From Euzebya sp. (GTDB lineage: Bacteria > Actinomycetota > Nitriliruptoria > Euzebyales > Euzebyaceae): a stretch of 62,029 bases of DNA. Below the pieces are notes generated by a model that did no database searches, was not told where the DNA came from, and saw nothing but the letters and a program-made list of their open reading frames with translations. A program made the translations under genes and the position numbers. Positions 9,432 to 18,040 of this stretch are shown here, piece after piece. Position 1 is the stretch's first letter, and every line of letters starts with the position of its first letter. Location of the stretch: the NCBI RefSeq assembly GCF_964222135.1, contig NZ_CAXQBR010000002.1, forward strand, positions 1 to 62,029, read 5' to 3'.

Positions 9432-9927
9432 GGGTGCCTCCTCCGTCTTCCTGTTGACGGCCCCAGCAGCCTGGCTGAAGGGCAGACGTTCGTTCGATTC
9501 GCCGCTGCACCGTGGGTGAGAGCTGATCTGAGCTAATGACCGTGACGCGTCGGCTTGACCGAGTGATGGCGGTGTACAACAGCTGTCGGGTGGTGCGGCG
9601 GCCATCGGGTGGCAGGGCGATGACCACGTCGTCGAACTGGGAGCCGTGGCTCTGGTAGATCGTCATGGCGTGGACGGTTTGGAGGCCGTGGAGGCGGCGA
9701 GGGTCGAGCGGCTGAAGGCCGGTCGAGGTGTCGAATGCGATGCGCAGGCGACTGCCGTCGCGGATGACGATGCCGAGGTCGCCGTTGAAGATGCCGAGGC
9801 GGTAGTCGTTGGTCGTCGCGCGGACCGGGCGACCGGGATAGGACTCCGGGCCCCAGGCGGGGATGCCCCGCGCGTCCACGAGCGCGTCCGCGCGTGGCGC
9901 TCGGTGGACGATCAAAGCCTCTGCCAT
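9424..9927 (-). pseudogene. recD: RecD-like helicase, C-terminal fragment only
   Basis: About 167 residues match only the end of RecD/UvrD-like superfamily 1 helicases: YPGRPVRATTNDYRLGIFNG (about 29-48), the VHAMTIYQSHGSQFDDV motif V region, and the closing LLYTAITRSSRRVTVI. The Walker A and central motifs, some 400 or more residues, are missing, and I see no trace of them upstream. It therefore cannot be a working helicase. Its stop overlaps the start of the 461-residue gene by eight bases, and its tail encodes that gene's ribosome binding site, so it is transcribed ahead of the BREX operon. It may be a recD relic at the boundary of the island, or a retained accessory domain. The start is uncertain. 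Confidence 0.7.
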
Positions 9928-10340
9928 GTCTGTTCTGGCCCCCTCGGCGCGACAGTGTTGCACACCTACCGAGGCGGACGGTGTTGCATCGGCGTCGGCG
10001 GATGAACCACTCGCAGTGCAGCACGGAAGGACAGACGGGACGAAGTGGGACGATCCCGCGCCTTAAGAGCTCTTGCCGCGCCCCCCGGCGTTGTCGGGCG
10101 CCCACGTGTCGCAGTCGGAGTCCGAACACTTCGGCGGGCTTCGCGGTGCTCAACGGCCCGGCGCCACAACGAACGGGCTGGTGGCAGACGGTTTCTGCTG
10201 AGGTCTGGGCGGGTGCGGGACGTAGGCCTACTGGCTCCTGAACGCGGTTGCCACCCTCAGCTCAACGCCGGTGGCAACAACGAGGGCGAGGGTTCTTGGC
10301 TACGATAAGTGCCGAGCGGAGGACCATCGGGAGGTCATTG
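9928..10340. other. Divergent intergenic region without a supported gene
   Basis: No reading frame here resembles a protein, and no RNA gene was recognised. It separates the minus-strand BREX operon from the plus-strand DUF3825 gene, so promoters for both should lie here. The missing upstream part of recD is not detectable. It contains one clear inverted repeat, listed separately, and TACGAT at 10301-10306 as a possible -10 element for the DUF3825 gene. Confidence 0.6.
10247..10278. promoter_or_regulatory. Inverted repeat, possible operator
   Basis: Perfect 9-bp arms (GTTGCCACC and GGTGGCAAC) are separated by 14 bases and end 62 bases before the DUF3825 start. The right arm lies just upstream of the position expected for the -35 of the TACGAT -10 candidate. 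There is no T-run, so an operator or mRNA hairpin is more likely than a terminator. Confidence 0.4.
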
Positions 10341-11159
10341 ATGAGTGCCGAACCAAAGGCTGAGGACTTGCTGCGCCCTTTCGAGGGTTACCGGCCAGGT
10401 GCCGTGCAAGGCCTGAAGCAGTTCTCATTTGTCCCGGACGAAGTGCGAGACAGGCTTGCCTCTCTCGCCTTGGATGAAGACTGGGGCGAGAACAACTTCG
10501 TTCTAGTGAAGTATCTCGCCGTTCAGGTGCCACTATCTCTTCAACAGGGCCGGTACACCTGGTTTAACAACCAACTCACCTTGACTGCGGGTACGCTGCA
10601 AACAAGGTACGGCACCCCGTTATACATCATCTTCGAACGGAACGAACGACCGGATGCCGCCCCGTGGTTCATGCGTATTGCGACTGATCGTCCGATGGCG
10701 GATGAATTGCCTCAGCCGGCCAACCTTCCCGATTGGCCTGATATTGCACTGAACTCTGAGATTGTCATCGCACACGAGCACATTCTTGATGATAACAAAT
10801 CCCGAGTTGCATTCCTAGAACACACACCCCCCGTTGCGCAAATGTGCGCGGTCGCAGGAGCTATTCAATGGTCGATTCATCGCAGGCTATACATACCGCA
10901 ACTCTACTGGGGAACGACGAGTTACTTCGTGCCGGTCTACCTCACGAGCCGGGAGGACATCACAGCGGCACCTGACCTCGTGGCCCCTGTGCAGGTCCAG
11001 CCTGGCTATCTCGTTGCCCGCACGCTGCTGGAGCCTTACATGAGCTACGCCAGAGCCCGGGTAGTCGCCCCCCGTGCGGATCAACTGCCCACCTGGCTCG
11101 TCAGCGCCTGGCGAGACCACAGCCAACACGTGTCGGAAGAAGAGGACGAGCTAGCTTGA
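10341..11159 (+). CDS. DUF3825 domain protein
   Basis: 272 residues. The segment from LASLALDEDWGENNFVLVKY to about residue 160 fits DUF3825: a helical start, the YLAVQVPLSLQQGR stretch, a thymidine-synthetase-like acceptor region, and IIFERNERP followed by the paired FMRIATDRP. DUF3825 is found near RNA- and DNA-processing enzymes in predicted defence or RNA-repair settings; its biochemical role is unknown to me. The ATG is supported by GGGAGG ten bases upstream. The coding sequence is visibly richer in A and T than both neighbours (for example around 10500-10640 and 10740-10920), which points to separate and recent acquisition. It is divergent from the BREX operon. Confidence 0.72.
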   Translation: MSAEPKAEDLLRPFEGYRPGAVQGLKQFSFVPDEVRDRLASLALDEDWGENNFVLVKYLAVQVPLSLQQGRYTWFNNQLTLTAGTLQTRYGTPLYIIFERNERPDAAPWFMRIATDRPMADELPQPANLPDWPDIALNSEIVIAHEHILDDNKSRVAFLEHTPPVAQMCAVAGAIQWSIHRRLYIPQLYWGTTSYFVPVYLTSREDITAAPDLVAPVQVQPGYLVARTLLEPYMSYARARVVAPRADQLPTWLVSAWRDHSQHVSEEEDELA

Positions 11160-11361
11160 CGCAAGTGCAGGGATTCGGTGCGCCCGGGGTTCGAGTAGTA
11201 GCGACTCGTGGCCGGGCCGCCGTGGATCGTCCGCGGGAGGACAGCTACGGAGTGTCCGCCTGAGGCCTTTGGATAGGCGTCTCGACCCCACTCACAGGCG
11301 CTGTCACCCACTTCCGTTGGACTCCGTCTGTGGACTGGCGAGGCACCGAGGAACAGGCGCC

Positions 11362-12159
11362 TCAGGGCTGGATCATCTGCGTCACCCACCGCTGGATGAA
11401 GGGGGGCATGCCAGAGGCGTCGAGCGCCGTCAGCAGTCGCGCCCAGCTCACGCCGGTCAGTGCGGGGTGCGGAGCCGTGCCCGTCCGCGACAGCAGTCCG
11501 TACGTCGTCCGCCGTTCGAGCAACCGGTCGAACATGTGACGTTGCACATCGAGTTGCGACACACGATCGAGTCCGCGCTCATCGAAGATCGACTTCTCTG
11601 CCGCAGTGGTCGGGTAGCTGCTGATGCCGGACTCGAGCTTCGCCTCGACGCACAGCGCGCGGTTGCGGCCGTAGAGGACGACGAGATCCGGCTTGATGTT
11701 GAACGACCACTTGAAGCGGCAGGCGTCCAAGAGCTCGCTGTTCGACAGGGGTTCGCCCGTATCCAGGCGCAGCGTCTCGTGGAGCTGCGTCACTCCCCAG
11801 CGCTGCGGAGACTGGATGTGGTCCGAGGAGATGGGTCCCGCGACGCCGAACCGCCTGTTGAACGTGCGCGGATCGCAGGTCTCGAGCTCGGCCGCGTCGT
11901 CGGGCTGGACTGCGGCGAGGATGATCCGCCGGCGGGTCTCGAGCTCCGGGTGCTGATGCCAGAGATCACGCAGGTAGGCGAACTCGACGAACACCTCCGT
12001 GTCCACGTCGTCGAACGTGAGCCCCCCGGTGCCGAACAGGTCCCCGAACTCCGCCAGGTTGTCGCGGTGGAACAGCAACGCGTAGAGGGTCGCGACCGCG
12101 TTCCGCTCTTCGCGGTTGAAGGCGGAGTACGGCGTGTCTGGAGTCGGGATGGCGGGCAC
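11362..12159 (-). CDS. PD-(D/E)XK nuclease-like protein
   Basis: 265 residues. The only clear motif is NIKPDLVVLYGRNRALCVEA followed by KLESG at about 155-180: an Asp in PD, a spacing of about 14, then E-A-K. This is the core of the PD-(D/E)XK nuclease fold. Helical segments lie on both sides, and I see no helicase or DNA-binding domain. GTG start, with AGGAGAGGAA about seven bases upstream. It stands alone in orientation with the DUF6308 gene upstream, in the middle of a run of defence-type genes, so DNA or RNA cleavage against foreign nucleic acid is plausible. The substrate is unknown. Confidence 0.65.
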   Translation of the reverse strand: MPAIPTPDTPYSAFNREERNAVATLYALLFHRDNLAEFGDLFGTGGLTFDDVDTEVFVEFAYLRDLWHQHPELETRRRIILAAVQPDDAAELETCDPRTFNRRFGVAGPISSDHIQSPQRWGVTQLHETLRLDTGEPLSNSELLDACRFKWSFNIKPDLVVLYGRNRALCVEAKLESGISSYPTTAAEKSIFDERGLDRVSQLDVQRHMFDRLLERRTTYGLLSRTGTAPHPALTGVSWARLLTALDASGMPPFIQRWVTQMIQP

Positions 12160-12219
12160 TCGAGTTCCTCTCCTATGGCCCCGTCAGCGTTCCGGGATGC
12201 CGTTCGCACGACGTGAGCT

Positions 12220-12963
12220 TCAGACGCGGCCCCTGGACCGTCCCCACACGAGAGCATCGAGCAGGCGCAGGTCTGTGAGTCCGCTCAAGCGTTGCACGTG
12301 GGTGACGGTCTGCTCAGAGTCCGCGGGAAGGTCCCTGAGCAGTTCCTTCATATGTGCCAGTCCGTCCGAGGAGGCGACGAGGTCCTCACGGAAGGCCATC
12401 CAGTAGGCGCGGACGTTCGCCGTCTTCGTCGGCGCACGTTGGTCTCCCACGGACTCCTTGATGCCCATGCTGGCGTTGTGGTGTTTGACCGCCCGCTCCT
12501 GGTAGACGCCGAGGAACTCGCTGTCCGTGATGGGGACGAAATCCGGCCACTTGATGTGGAGGAGCTTCCCGACCGTCCCGAAGGCGAGGCCGCCCAGGCT
12601 GGTCCAGTAGTCGAAGAGCACCCACATGGCAGCCACGCCTTCGGCATGCACGAACTGTTCGCCCCCTGCGTGCGCGGTCAGCGGGGCCACATCGAGTTCG
12701 GGCCACGGGGCGTCCGCGGCCTCGCGCAGCAGGACGTGGCTGCGTTCGTATGTGAGTCCCGCACCGATGCACGTCAGTCGGCCGAGGTCGGTGAGCGTGA
12801 CGTCATCCACCGGAGAGCGGCGGTCCTCGCCGACCTCCATGTCGGCGTAGTCGTAGTAGCGGACGGTGTCCCGCGGGTAGCGCTCGACGAGGAACTCGAC
12901 GGCGGCCCTCGGGTCGATCGGGTCGCCGGTGATCCAGATCTGTGGTGCGTCGCCGTCGGACAT
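12220..12963 (-). CDS. DUF6308-family protein
   Basis: 247 residues. The C-terminal part reads through conserved-looking helical stretches such as KLLHIKWPDFVPI and DSEFLGVY (about 140-165) and ends with LRLLDALVWG, which I associate with the actinobacterial DUF6308 family. A middle segment, GRLTCIGAGLTYERS, and the basic, aromatic KxW motif resemble helix-hairpin-helix-type DNA or RNA binding, but this is weak. The ATG has GGGAGG four bases upstream, which fixes the start downstream of a longer possible one. It is co-directional with the PD-(D/E)XK gene 60 bases away and divergent from the DnaB-like gene. Function unknown. Confidence 0.6.
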   Translation of the reverse strand: MSDGDAPQIWITGDPIDPRAAVEFLVERYPRDTVRYYDYADMEVGEDRRSPVDDVTLTDLGRLTCIGAGLTYERSHVLLREAADAPWPELDVAPLTAHAGGEQFVHAEGVAAMWVLFDYWTSLGGLAFGTVGKLLHIKWPDFVPITDSEFLGVYQERAVKHHNASMGIKESVGDQRAPTKTANVRAYWMAFREDLVASSDGLAHMKELLRDLPADSEQTVTHVQRLSGLTDLRLLDALVWGRSRGRV

Positions 12964-13061
12964 GCTCCCTCCCAGGTCGGTGACCGCTCTCAGCCGCGCA
13001 GGGTAGTGGAGGCCTTCAGCACGTGCTGGCGACGTCACACCACAGCGAGATGATGATCGCG

Positions 13062-13745
13062 ATGCCACCCATCCCCTTCACGCATCAGCTGCTGGCGGCG
13101 TTCGACGCCATCGAGCATCGACATGAGGTGCTCATGGATCGCCCGCCCGTGGCGGTCCCACGGACCCCCGGGTGGATGGGGACTGCCCTCGAACCCGGTG
13201 AGTGGACGTGGGCAGCACCGCGGGGCACGACGACATCGTTGGCAGGACCGGTGGGGGTGCAGCTCGGGTGGATCTCGTCCTACATCGATGCGGTGGCTGA
13301 CCGTCGCGACCCGGTTGTGATCGTCGCGCATGAGGATCTCCACGAGCTCGTCATGCTGGTGTTGATCGCGCACGGCGGCATCCGCCTCGACGTCCTGCGA
13401 CGCGGAGACCTCCGCGCCGGGGACTGGCCGAGGCTCTCAGCGCGGCTCGGGGCCCTCGCCGAGGCACCAGTGGTCCTGGTGTCCCCGACGGGGTCTGCGC
13501 TTCCTGCGGAGGCGGACGACGCGTCGTTGGTGGCGTGCATCTGCCCCGACGACGACCTGGTGCGTGGAGCCGGAGATGCCGCGCGCACTCACGGCCCACG
13601 CGTCGTCTTGGGTTGTGCGTGGGCCGGCGCGGGCGCCACCGTCCGTCTGGAACCCGAGCACACCGCGGTGCGCGTGCAGGGTGTCGGCCGGTGGGCGTTC
13701 AGCTGGCCGACGCTGCAGGTGGTCAAGCCGTGGCCGATCGGTTGA
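13062..13745 (+). CDS. DnaB-like RecA-fold protein without Walker A
   Basis: About 227 residues. The order of elements matches the C-terminal RecA-like domain of DnaB replicative helicase: a strand and turn where RPGMGKT should be (here LAGPVGVQLGW), a strand with an acidic residue (VVIVAHEDLHELV, the FSLEM position), then VLRRGDLRAGDWPRLSARL and EAPVVLVSP. The Walker A Lys/Thr pair is absent, and the Arg/Gly-rich loops are short. It is therefore probably inactive as a motor and may serve as a structural or decoy subunit. Three ATGs (13050, 13053, 13062) are possible starts. It precedes the SMC-like ATPase gene by 130 bases on the same strand. Confidence 0.55.
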   Translation: MPPIPFTHQLLAAFDAIEHRHEVLMDRPPVAVPRTPGWMGTALEPGEWTWAAPRGTTTSLAGPVGVQLGWISSYIDAVADRRDPVVIVAHEDLHELVMLVLIAHGGIRLDVLRRGDLRAGDWPRLSARLGALAEAPVVLVSPTGSALPAEADDASLVACICPDDDLVRGAGDAARTHGPRVVLGCAWAGAGATVRLEPEHTAVRVQGVGRWAFSWPTLQVVKPWPIG

Positions 13746-13875
13746 TCGCGGAGCGCAGGACCCAACCCTGGCTCCGTTGCTTCGCCATCCATGTCGCAGC
13801 CATGGGGCATCCTGAGGTGGACTGATCGACAGGGCCGGCCCGGCGGGAGACCGTGGCCTGGCGGAGGGGAACTCC

Positions 13876-16305
13876 ATGGAACCGCAACTCGCTGCCGCCG
13901 TCCGGCAGCGGCTGGCCGACGCGGGGCTCGACGAGGCGACCGTGCAGCTGGTCACCGCGGCATGCACCGGCACGCCGTTGGATCGCTCAGCCGACGCGAC
14001 GTGGCCGGATGATTCGGAACCCGACCAGCGTGACGATGGCGACGTGGCCGGGGTGTTCCTCGCGGGCATCGCCGTCGAGGGCTTCCGCGGGATCGGGCCG
14101 CGACGTGAACTGCCGCTGACGCCTGGTCCGGGTCTCACGCTCGTGGTGGGGCGCAACGGGTCGGGCAAGTCGAGCTTCGCCGAGGCACTTGAGATGTGCC
14201 TGACCGGCACGTCGTCGCGATGGGCCGGGCGACCGAAGGCATGGCAGGAGACCTGGCGCAACCTCCACCACGACGGCGACGCGGCGATCACCACCCGACT
14301 TGTGGGGGTGGGCGACGCCCCCTGCGACCTCATCCATCGGTGGCCGGACGGGGAGAACGATGTCACCGCCGGCCACAGCGAGCTGGACGACGGTCGGCGC
14401 CTGAGGGACCTCGGCTGGGCCGCTGCGCTCAACCAGTTCCGGCCCCTCCTATCGTTCAACGAGCTCGGCGGCATGTTCGACGGCCGGCCCGCGGACCTCT
14501 ATGACGCCATCGCGGCCATCCTCGGCGTCGATCCGCTGCGGGGCGCCGTCGAGGTGCTGCGCCAGTCTCGACTCGCGGACTCGAAGCCGATCAAGGCCGT
14601 CACCGACGCGCGGAAGGAGTTGATCTCCCAGCTCCGAGCGAGCCACGACGACCGAGCCGACGACGTGCTCACGGCCATAGACGGCAAGGACTGGGATCTG
14701 CCTGCTGCGCTTGCCGCAGTGCAAGAGGACACGACCGCACCGACCTCGGACCTCTCACGCCTCCGCGCGCTCATCGGCATCGACGCTCCCCACCCCTCGG
14801 ACGCCGCGCAGGTCGCCGAGCAGCTGCGGGACGCCGCAGCCGCGCACGCCGCGGCGGCGGCCACCGACGCCGGCCGTGCCGACCGCATCGCGCAGCTGCT
14901 CCGCCAGGCCATCGCCTGCGTCGATCACGACGGTCCCACGCCATGCCCCCTCTGTGGTTCCGGCACCGTGCTCGATGACGACTGGCGTTCCACCGCCGAG
15001 GCCGAAGCCGAGCGGTTGGCGGACCAGGCGCGGGTGGTCCGCGATGCCGAGGCCGCGATGTCGGTGGCCCGTCAGCAGGCACGCCGTCTGATGCCATCCC
15101 TGCCGGCGACGTTGGAGGACGCGAGCCTGGTCGGTGTCAACGCCGTCGAGGCGCTCGCCGCGTGGCAGCGGCTGCTCGACGCGCCCGAGGATCCGGGGGC
15201 GCTGGCAAGGCACCTCGTGGACGCCGTCGATGCGCTCGACGAGCAGCTCCGTGAGCTGCGCGCTGCAGCATCGCGTGAGCTCGACCGCCGGCAGGACGAC
15301 TGGCGTCCGCTGGCCGTCGCCGTGACCCGGTGGGTCGAGGACGCGCGCGAAGCACGCCTCGCCGAGGCACGAGCCATCCAGGCGCAGACGGCGGAGAAGT
15401 GGCTGGCCGCCTGCGCGACGGAGATCGAGGCGGAGCGGTTCGCCCCCATCCGCGAGGCCGTGCGGTCCTACTGGGAGCGGCTGCGGCTCGAGTCGAACGT
15501 CAGCCTCGAGGACGTGTCGCTGTACCGGGCGGGTCAGCGGCGCAGCCTCGAGCTGGACGTCACCGTCGACGAGACCGGCGCCAACGCACTCGGCGTCATG
15601 AGCCAGGGAGAGCTGCACTCCCTCGCCCTCGCCGTCTTCCTCCCACGCGCCACGTTGGACGAGAGCCCGTTCCGCTTCGTCGTGCTCGACGATCCGGTGC
15701 AGGCGATGGATCCCGCGCGGGTCGAGGGGTTGGCCACCGTCCTGGCAGAGGTCGCCAAGACCCGTCAGGTCGTCGTCATGACGCACGACACACGCCTGCC
15801 GGATGCGGTCCGGCAGCTGCAGATCCCTGCCACCGTCTGGGAGGTGCATCGTCGGCCACGGTCCGAGATCGACCTCCGCACGGTCGATGATCCCGTCGAC
15901 CGGTACCTGGACGACGCTCGTGCGGTGGCACGGACCGAGGAACTGCCGGCTCCCGTTCGCGCGAAGCTCGTGGCGCAGATGGGACGGGGGGCGCTCGAGG
16001 CGCTCACTGTCGACCGCATCCGCCGGCGGTGGCTCGGTCGGGGCATCCCACACAGTGAGGTCGAGCGCCGCCTGGACGGCAAGCGCGTCCACGACCTGAT
16101 CGCCCTGGCGCTGTTCGACTCCGACGACCGCGACGCGACGACGAAGGTCACCCCGACCCTCGCGGGCTGGTTCGACGGCTACGCCGACGTGCTGAAGGAC
16201 TGCAAGCGCGGCACGCACGTCGGGGAGCGGGTCATCGAGGACGCCGTCTTCGTGCGCCACCTGGACGGTCTCGTGAAGAAGCTTCGGCAGGAAGCACCAG
16301 CATGA
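13876..16305 (+). CDS. SMC/RecF-like AAA ATPase with CxxC zinc-hook motif
   Basis: 809 residues. A helical N-terminus (1-60) precedes an ABC-type split ATPase: Walker A GRNGSGKS (92-99), a CPLC motif near 356 at the apex of the helical arms, the signature SQGELHSLALAVF near 576, Walker B FRFVVLDDP near 600 and an H-loop MTHD near 634. A further 160 residues of charged helices close the protein. This layout fits RecF/RecN/Rad50-like ATPases used in several defence systems, such as Lamassu or overcoming-lysogenization-type nucleases, but no nuclease domain is seen here. Its stop overlaps the next ATG (ATGA), so effector activity may reside in the partner. GGAGGGGAA upstream supports the start. 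Confidence 0.85.
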   Translation: MEPQLAAAVRQRLADAGLDEATVQLVTAACTGTPLDRSADATWPDDSEPDQRDDGDVAGVFLAGIAVEGFRGIGPRRELPLTPGPGLTLVVGRNGSGKSSFAEALEMCLTGTSSRWAGRPKAWQETWRNLHHDGDAAITTRLVGVGDAPCDLIHRWPDGENDVTAGHSELDDGRRLRDLGWAAALNQFRPLLSFNELGGMFDGRPADLYDAIAAILGVDPLRGAVEVLRQSRLADSKPIKAVTDARKELISQLRASHDDRADDVLTAIDGKDWDLPAALAAVQEDTTAPTSDLSRLRALIGIDAPHPSDAAQVAEQLRDAAAAHAAAAATDAGRADRIAQLLRQAIACVDHDGPTPCPLCGSGTVLDDDWRSTAEAEAERLADQARVVRDAEAAMSVARQQARRLMPSLPATLEDASLVGVNAVEALAAWQRLLDAPEDPGALARHLVDAVDALDEQLRELRAAASRELDRRQDDWRPLAVAVTRWVEDAREARLAEARAIQAQTAEKWLAACATEIEAERFAPIREAVRSYWERLRLESNVSLEDVSLYRAGQRRSLELDVTVDETGANALGVMSQGELHSLALAVFLPRATLDESPFRFVVLDDPVQAMDPARVEGLATVLAEVAKTRQVVVMTHDTRLPDAVRQLQIPATVWEVHRRPRSEIDLRTVDDPVDRYLDDARAVARTEELPAPVRAKLVAQMGRGALEALTVDRIRRRWLGRGIPHSEVERRLDGKRVHDLIALALFDSDDRDATTKVTPTLAGWFDGYADVLKDCKRGTHVGERVIEDAVFVRHLDGLVKKLRQEAPA

Positions 16306-16700
16306 CGCCGGAGGAGGTGCTGGCGGAGGCGCGGACGCTCGCCAGTCGAGGCGTCGGCGAACTGGGTGGGACGGCGAGCAGGGCGGCCGCCCTGTTGGGT
16401 CGGAGTGCGCTGGAAGACGCGATCTGGGACCTGTTCCCCCAGCTGAAGGAGGTCAGTGGACGGGCGATGCACCTGACCCTCCCGTTCGTCTTCGATCGGC
16501 AGGTCGCGCGTCAGGCTGCCCTGGTGTGGGGGCGGCTGTCCGCCGCCAGCCACCACCACATCTACGAGATGCCGCCGACCGCGGTCGAGCTGGAACGGAT
16601 GCTCGACACCGTCCACGACGTCATCGACGCGGTCCGTGACCGGCAGGAGCGCAGGCGTGAGAAGCGTTCGGCTGGTGTGACGAGGGCCAGCGGACGATGA
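16302..16700 (+). CDS. Small helical partner of the SMC-like ATPase, possibly HEPN-like
   Basis: 132 residues, mostly alpha-helical. A conserved-looking opening (RAAALLGRSALEDAIWDLF, about 25-45) and LSAASHHHIYEMPPTAVEL (about 85-105) match a family I recall next to actinobacterial AAA ATPases. The segment RLSAASH contains an Arg followed six positions later by His, which fits the R-x4-6-H motif of HEPN ribonucleases; this is suggestive only. The gene starts inside the stop codon of the ATPase gene, so a tight two-component system is likely. The last 20 residues are basic and poorly ordered. Confidence 0.65.
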   Translation: MTPEEVLAEARTLASRGVGELGGTASRAAALLGRSALEDAIWDLFPQLKEVSGRAMHLTLPFVFDRQVARQAALVWGRLSAASHHHIYEMPPTAVELERMLDTVHDVIDAVRDRQERRREKRSAGVTRASGR

Positions 16701-16751
16701 CGGGGTTCACGCGGCAAACCGGTTCCAGCCGCTCTGCGCTGGCTGCTGCGG

Positions 16752-17978
16752 TCAGACCGAGCCCCACGCCAGGACCTCCAGCTGCCGGCCGTCCCACGGT
16801 GCGGCCTCCCACCCGTCCTCGCCCTGCTCCAGCCACGTCGCGCAGCGGCTGCACCGCCGCGGGGTCGGCAGCAACGGTCTGATGCAGCCGCCTAGCTGCA
16901 CCTCGCCCCTCTCGGCCATGTCCACCAACTCCGGGCTGGGGTAGCCGTACACCACGGGAACCTCGAGCTCGCCGCAGATCGGGCACGCCGTCGGTCGCCG
17001 TGGTGACCGCCGCCCTGGGTCGGGGATGCGGTACACCTGGGCGCCGCAGGGTTCGGCCTCGGCTTGGACGACGTACCAGCCAGGCCGGACGTCGAGCACG
17101 TCGTGTTGCGGGTCCCCCTCGGTGCTCCGGACCACGATCCGGCCGTCAGCAGCGTGCACCACCCGGCGGGGCGCTGGGGCGACCGGCCCCTCGAAGGCGT
17201 CGGTGTCGCCGACGAGGCGGATGGCGTCCACCTGCCCCTCGGCGTCGATCGACTGCAGGACGGCCAGTGGGATGCCGTCCGGCGGAGCGATCTCCACCGT
17301 GCCGCCGTCCGGCTCGGTGGTCTCGATCACGCCGCGCCACGCGCCGCCCAGCACCCAGCTGCCGGTCGGGCGCCACAACCGCCCGGCCAGTGGCAGGCCC
17401 AGGTGTTCGCGGGCCGACTCGGCGAGCCGGTCCACCTCCGCCAGGTCGAGGATCTGCCATCCGGCGCGCGAGAGGCACGTCAGCGGTTCATCGACGGCGG
17501 ACAGGCGCGAAAGGGGAAGATCGGTCGGTGGGTCGCGGAGGAACCGGACGAGGTCGACGGCGTCGAGATCCTCAGCCGCCGCCGTCATCCTCCGGACGGT
17601 CTGATCCTCGATCGGCGAGGGCGACTCGAGGAAGATGACCTGGACACCGCGGTCGCGTGCCCAGCGGATGGCCTGGGTGCCGACCTCCTCCTCCAACCAG
17701 CCGTACCAGCGGCCGAGGACGACCGCGTCGACGTCCTCGAGGTGGTCGGCGACGACCTGCCAGCCCCTGTACCGGAGGTCGTCGTGCACGCCCACGTCCC
17801 AGGCGACCTTCTCGATCTCGTCGATGGCGCTCCCCAGCGCGTCGATCGACTGCTCGGGGATCGGACTCTCGTCCATCGCGCCCTCGTGGACCGCCACGAC
17901 CGCGTGGCCCCCCTCCACGAGGGTGCGGATGAGCTCCGCGGTCCGATCCCACCGCAAGCCGATGACCCCCACGCGCAT
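16752..17978 (-). CDS. Uncharacterised protein with C-terminal Cys4 zinc ribbon
   Basis: 408 residues. The start (MRVGVIGLRW, then ELIRTLVEGGHAVVAVHEG) looks like a Rossmann-type or DUF1887-like alpha/beta domain, and the middle is beta-rich. The C-terminus has CPIC and CSRC pairs separated by about 45 residues, with VVYGYPSPELVDMAERGEV and LGGC between, a zinc-ribbon arrangement common in small actinobacterial proteins. ATG 17978 is preferred over an upstream start that would overlap the promoter of the divergent DUF4268 gene. It converges on the ATPase/partner operon. No enzymatic residues were recognised, so no function is assigned. Confidence 0.6.
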   Translation of the reverse strand: MRVGVIGLRWDRTAELIRTLVEGGHAVVAVHEGAMDESPIPEQSIDALGSAIDEIEKVAWDVGVHDDLRYRGWQVVADHLEDVDAVVLGRWYGWLEEEVGTQAIRWARDRGVQVIFLESPSPIEDQTVRRMTAAAEDLDAVDLVRFLRDPPTDLPLSRLSAVDEPLTCLSRAGWQILDLAEVDRLAESAREHLGLPLAGRLWRPTGSWVLGGAWRGVIETTEPDGGTVEIAPPDGIPLAVLQSIDAEGQVDAIRLVGDTDAFEGPVAPAPRRVVHAADGRIVVRSTEGDPQHDVLDVRPGWYVVQAEAEPCGAQVYRIPDPGRRSPRRPTACPICGELEVPVVYGYPSPELVDMAERGEVQLGGCIRPLLPTPRRCSRCATWLEQGEDGWEAAPWDGRQLEVLAWGSV

Positions 17979-18040
17979 GACAAGATGATCGCACGGGGGT
18001 GCGACAGCGAGCACCCGCACGATCGACGGGAGAGGATCCG

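Noticed and set aside
10090-10160. Possible tRNA (CGCAGTCGGAGTCCGAACAC resembles a T-arm)
   Set aside because: No acceptor-stem pairing, D-arm or anticodon arm could be assembled around it.
14755-16260. Minus-strand open frame of 501 codons
   Set aside because: Antisense to the SMC-like ATPase, with low-complexity composition.
16701-16751. Terminator between convergent genes
   Set aside because: No convincing stem-loop could be found in these 51 bases.
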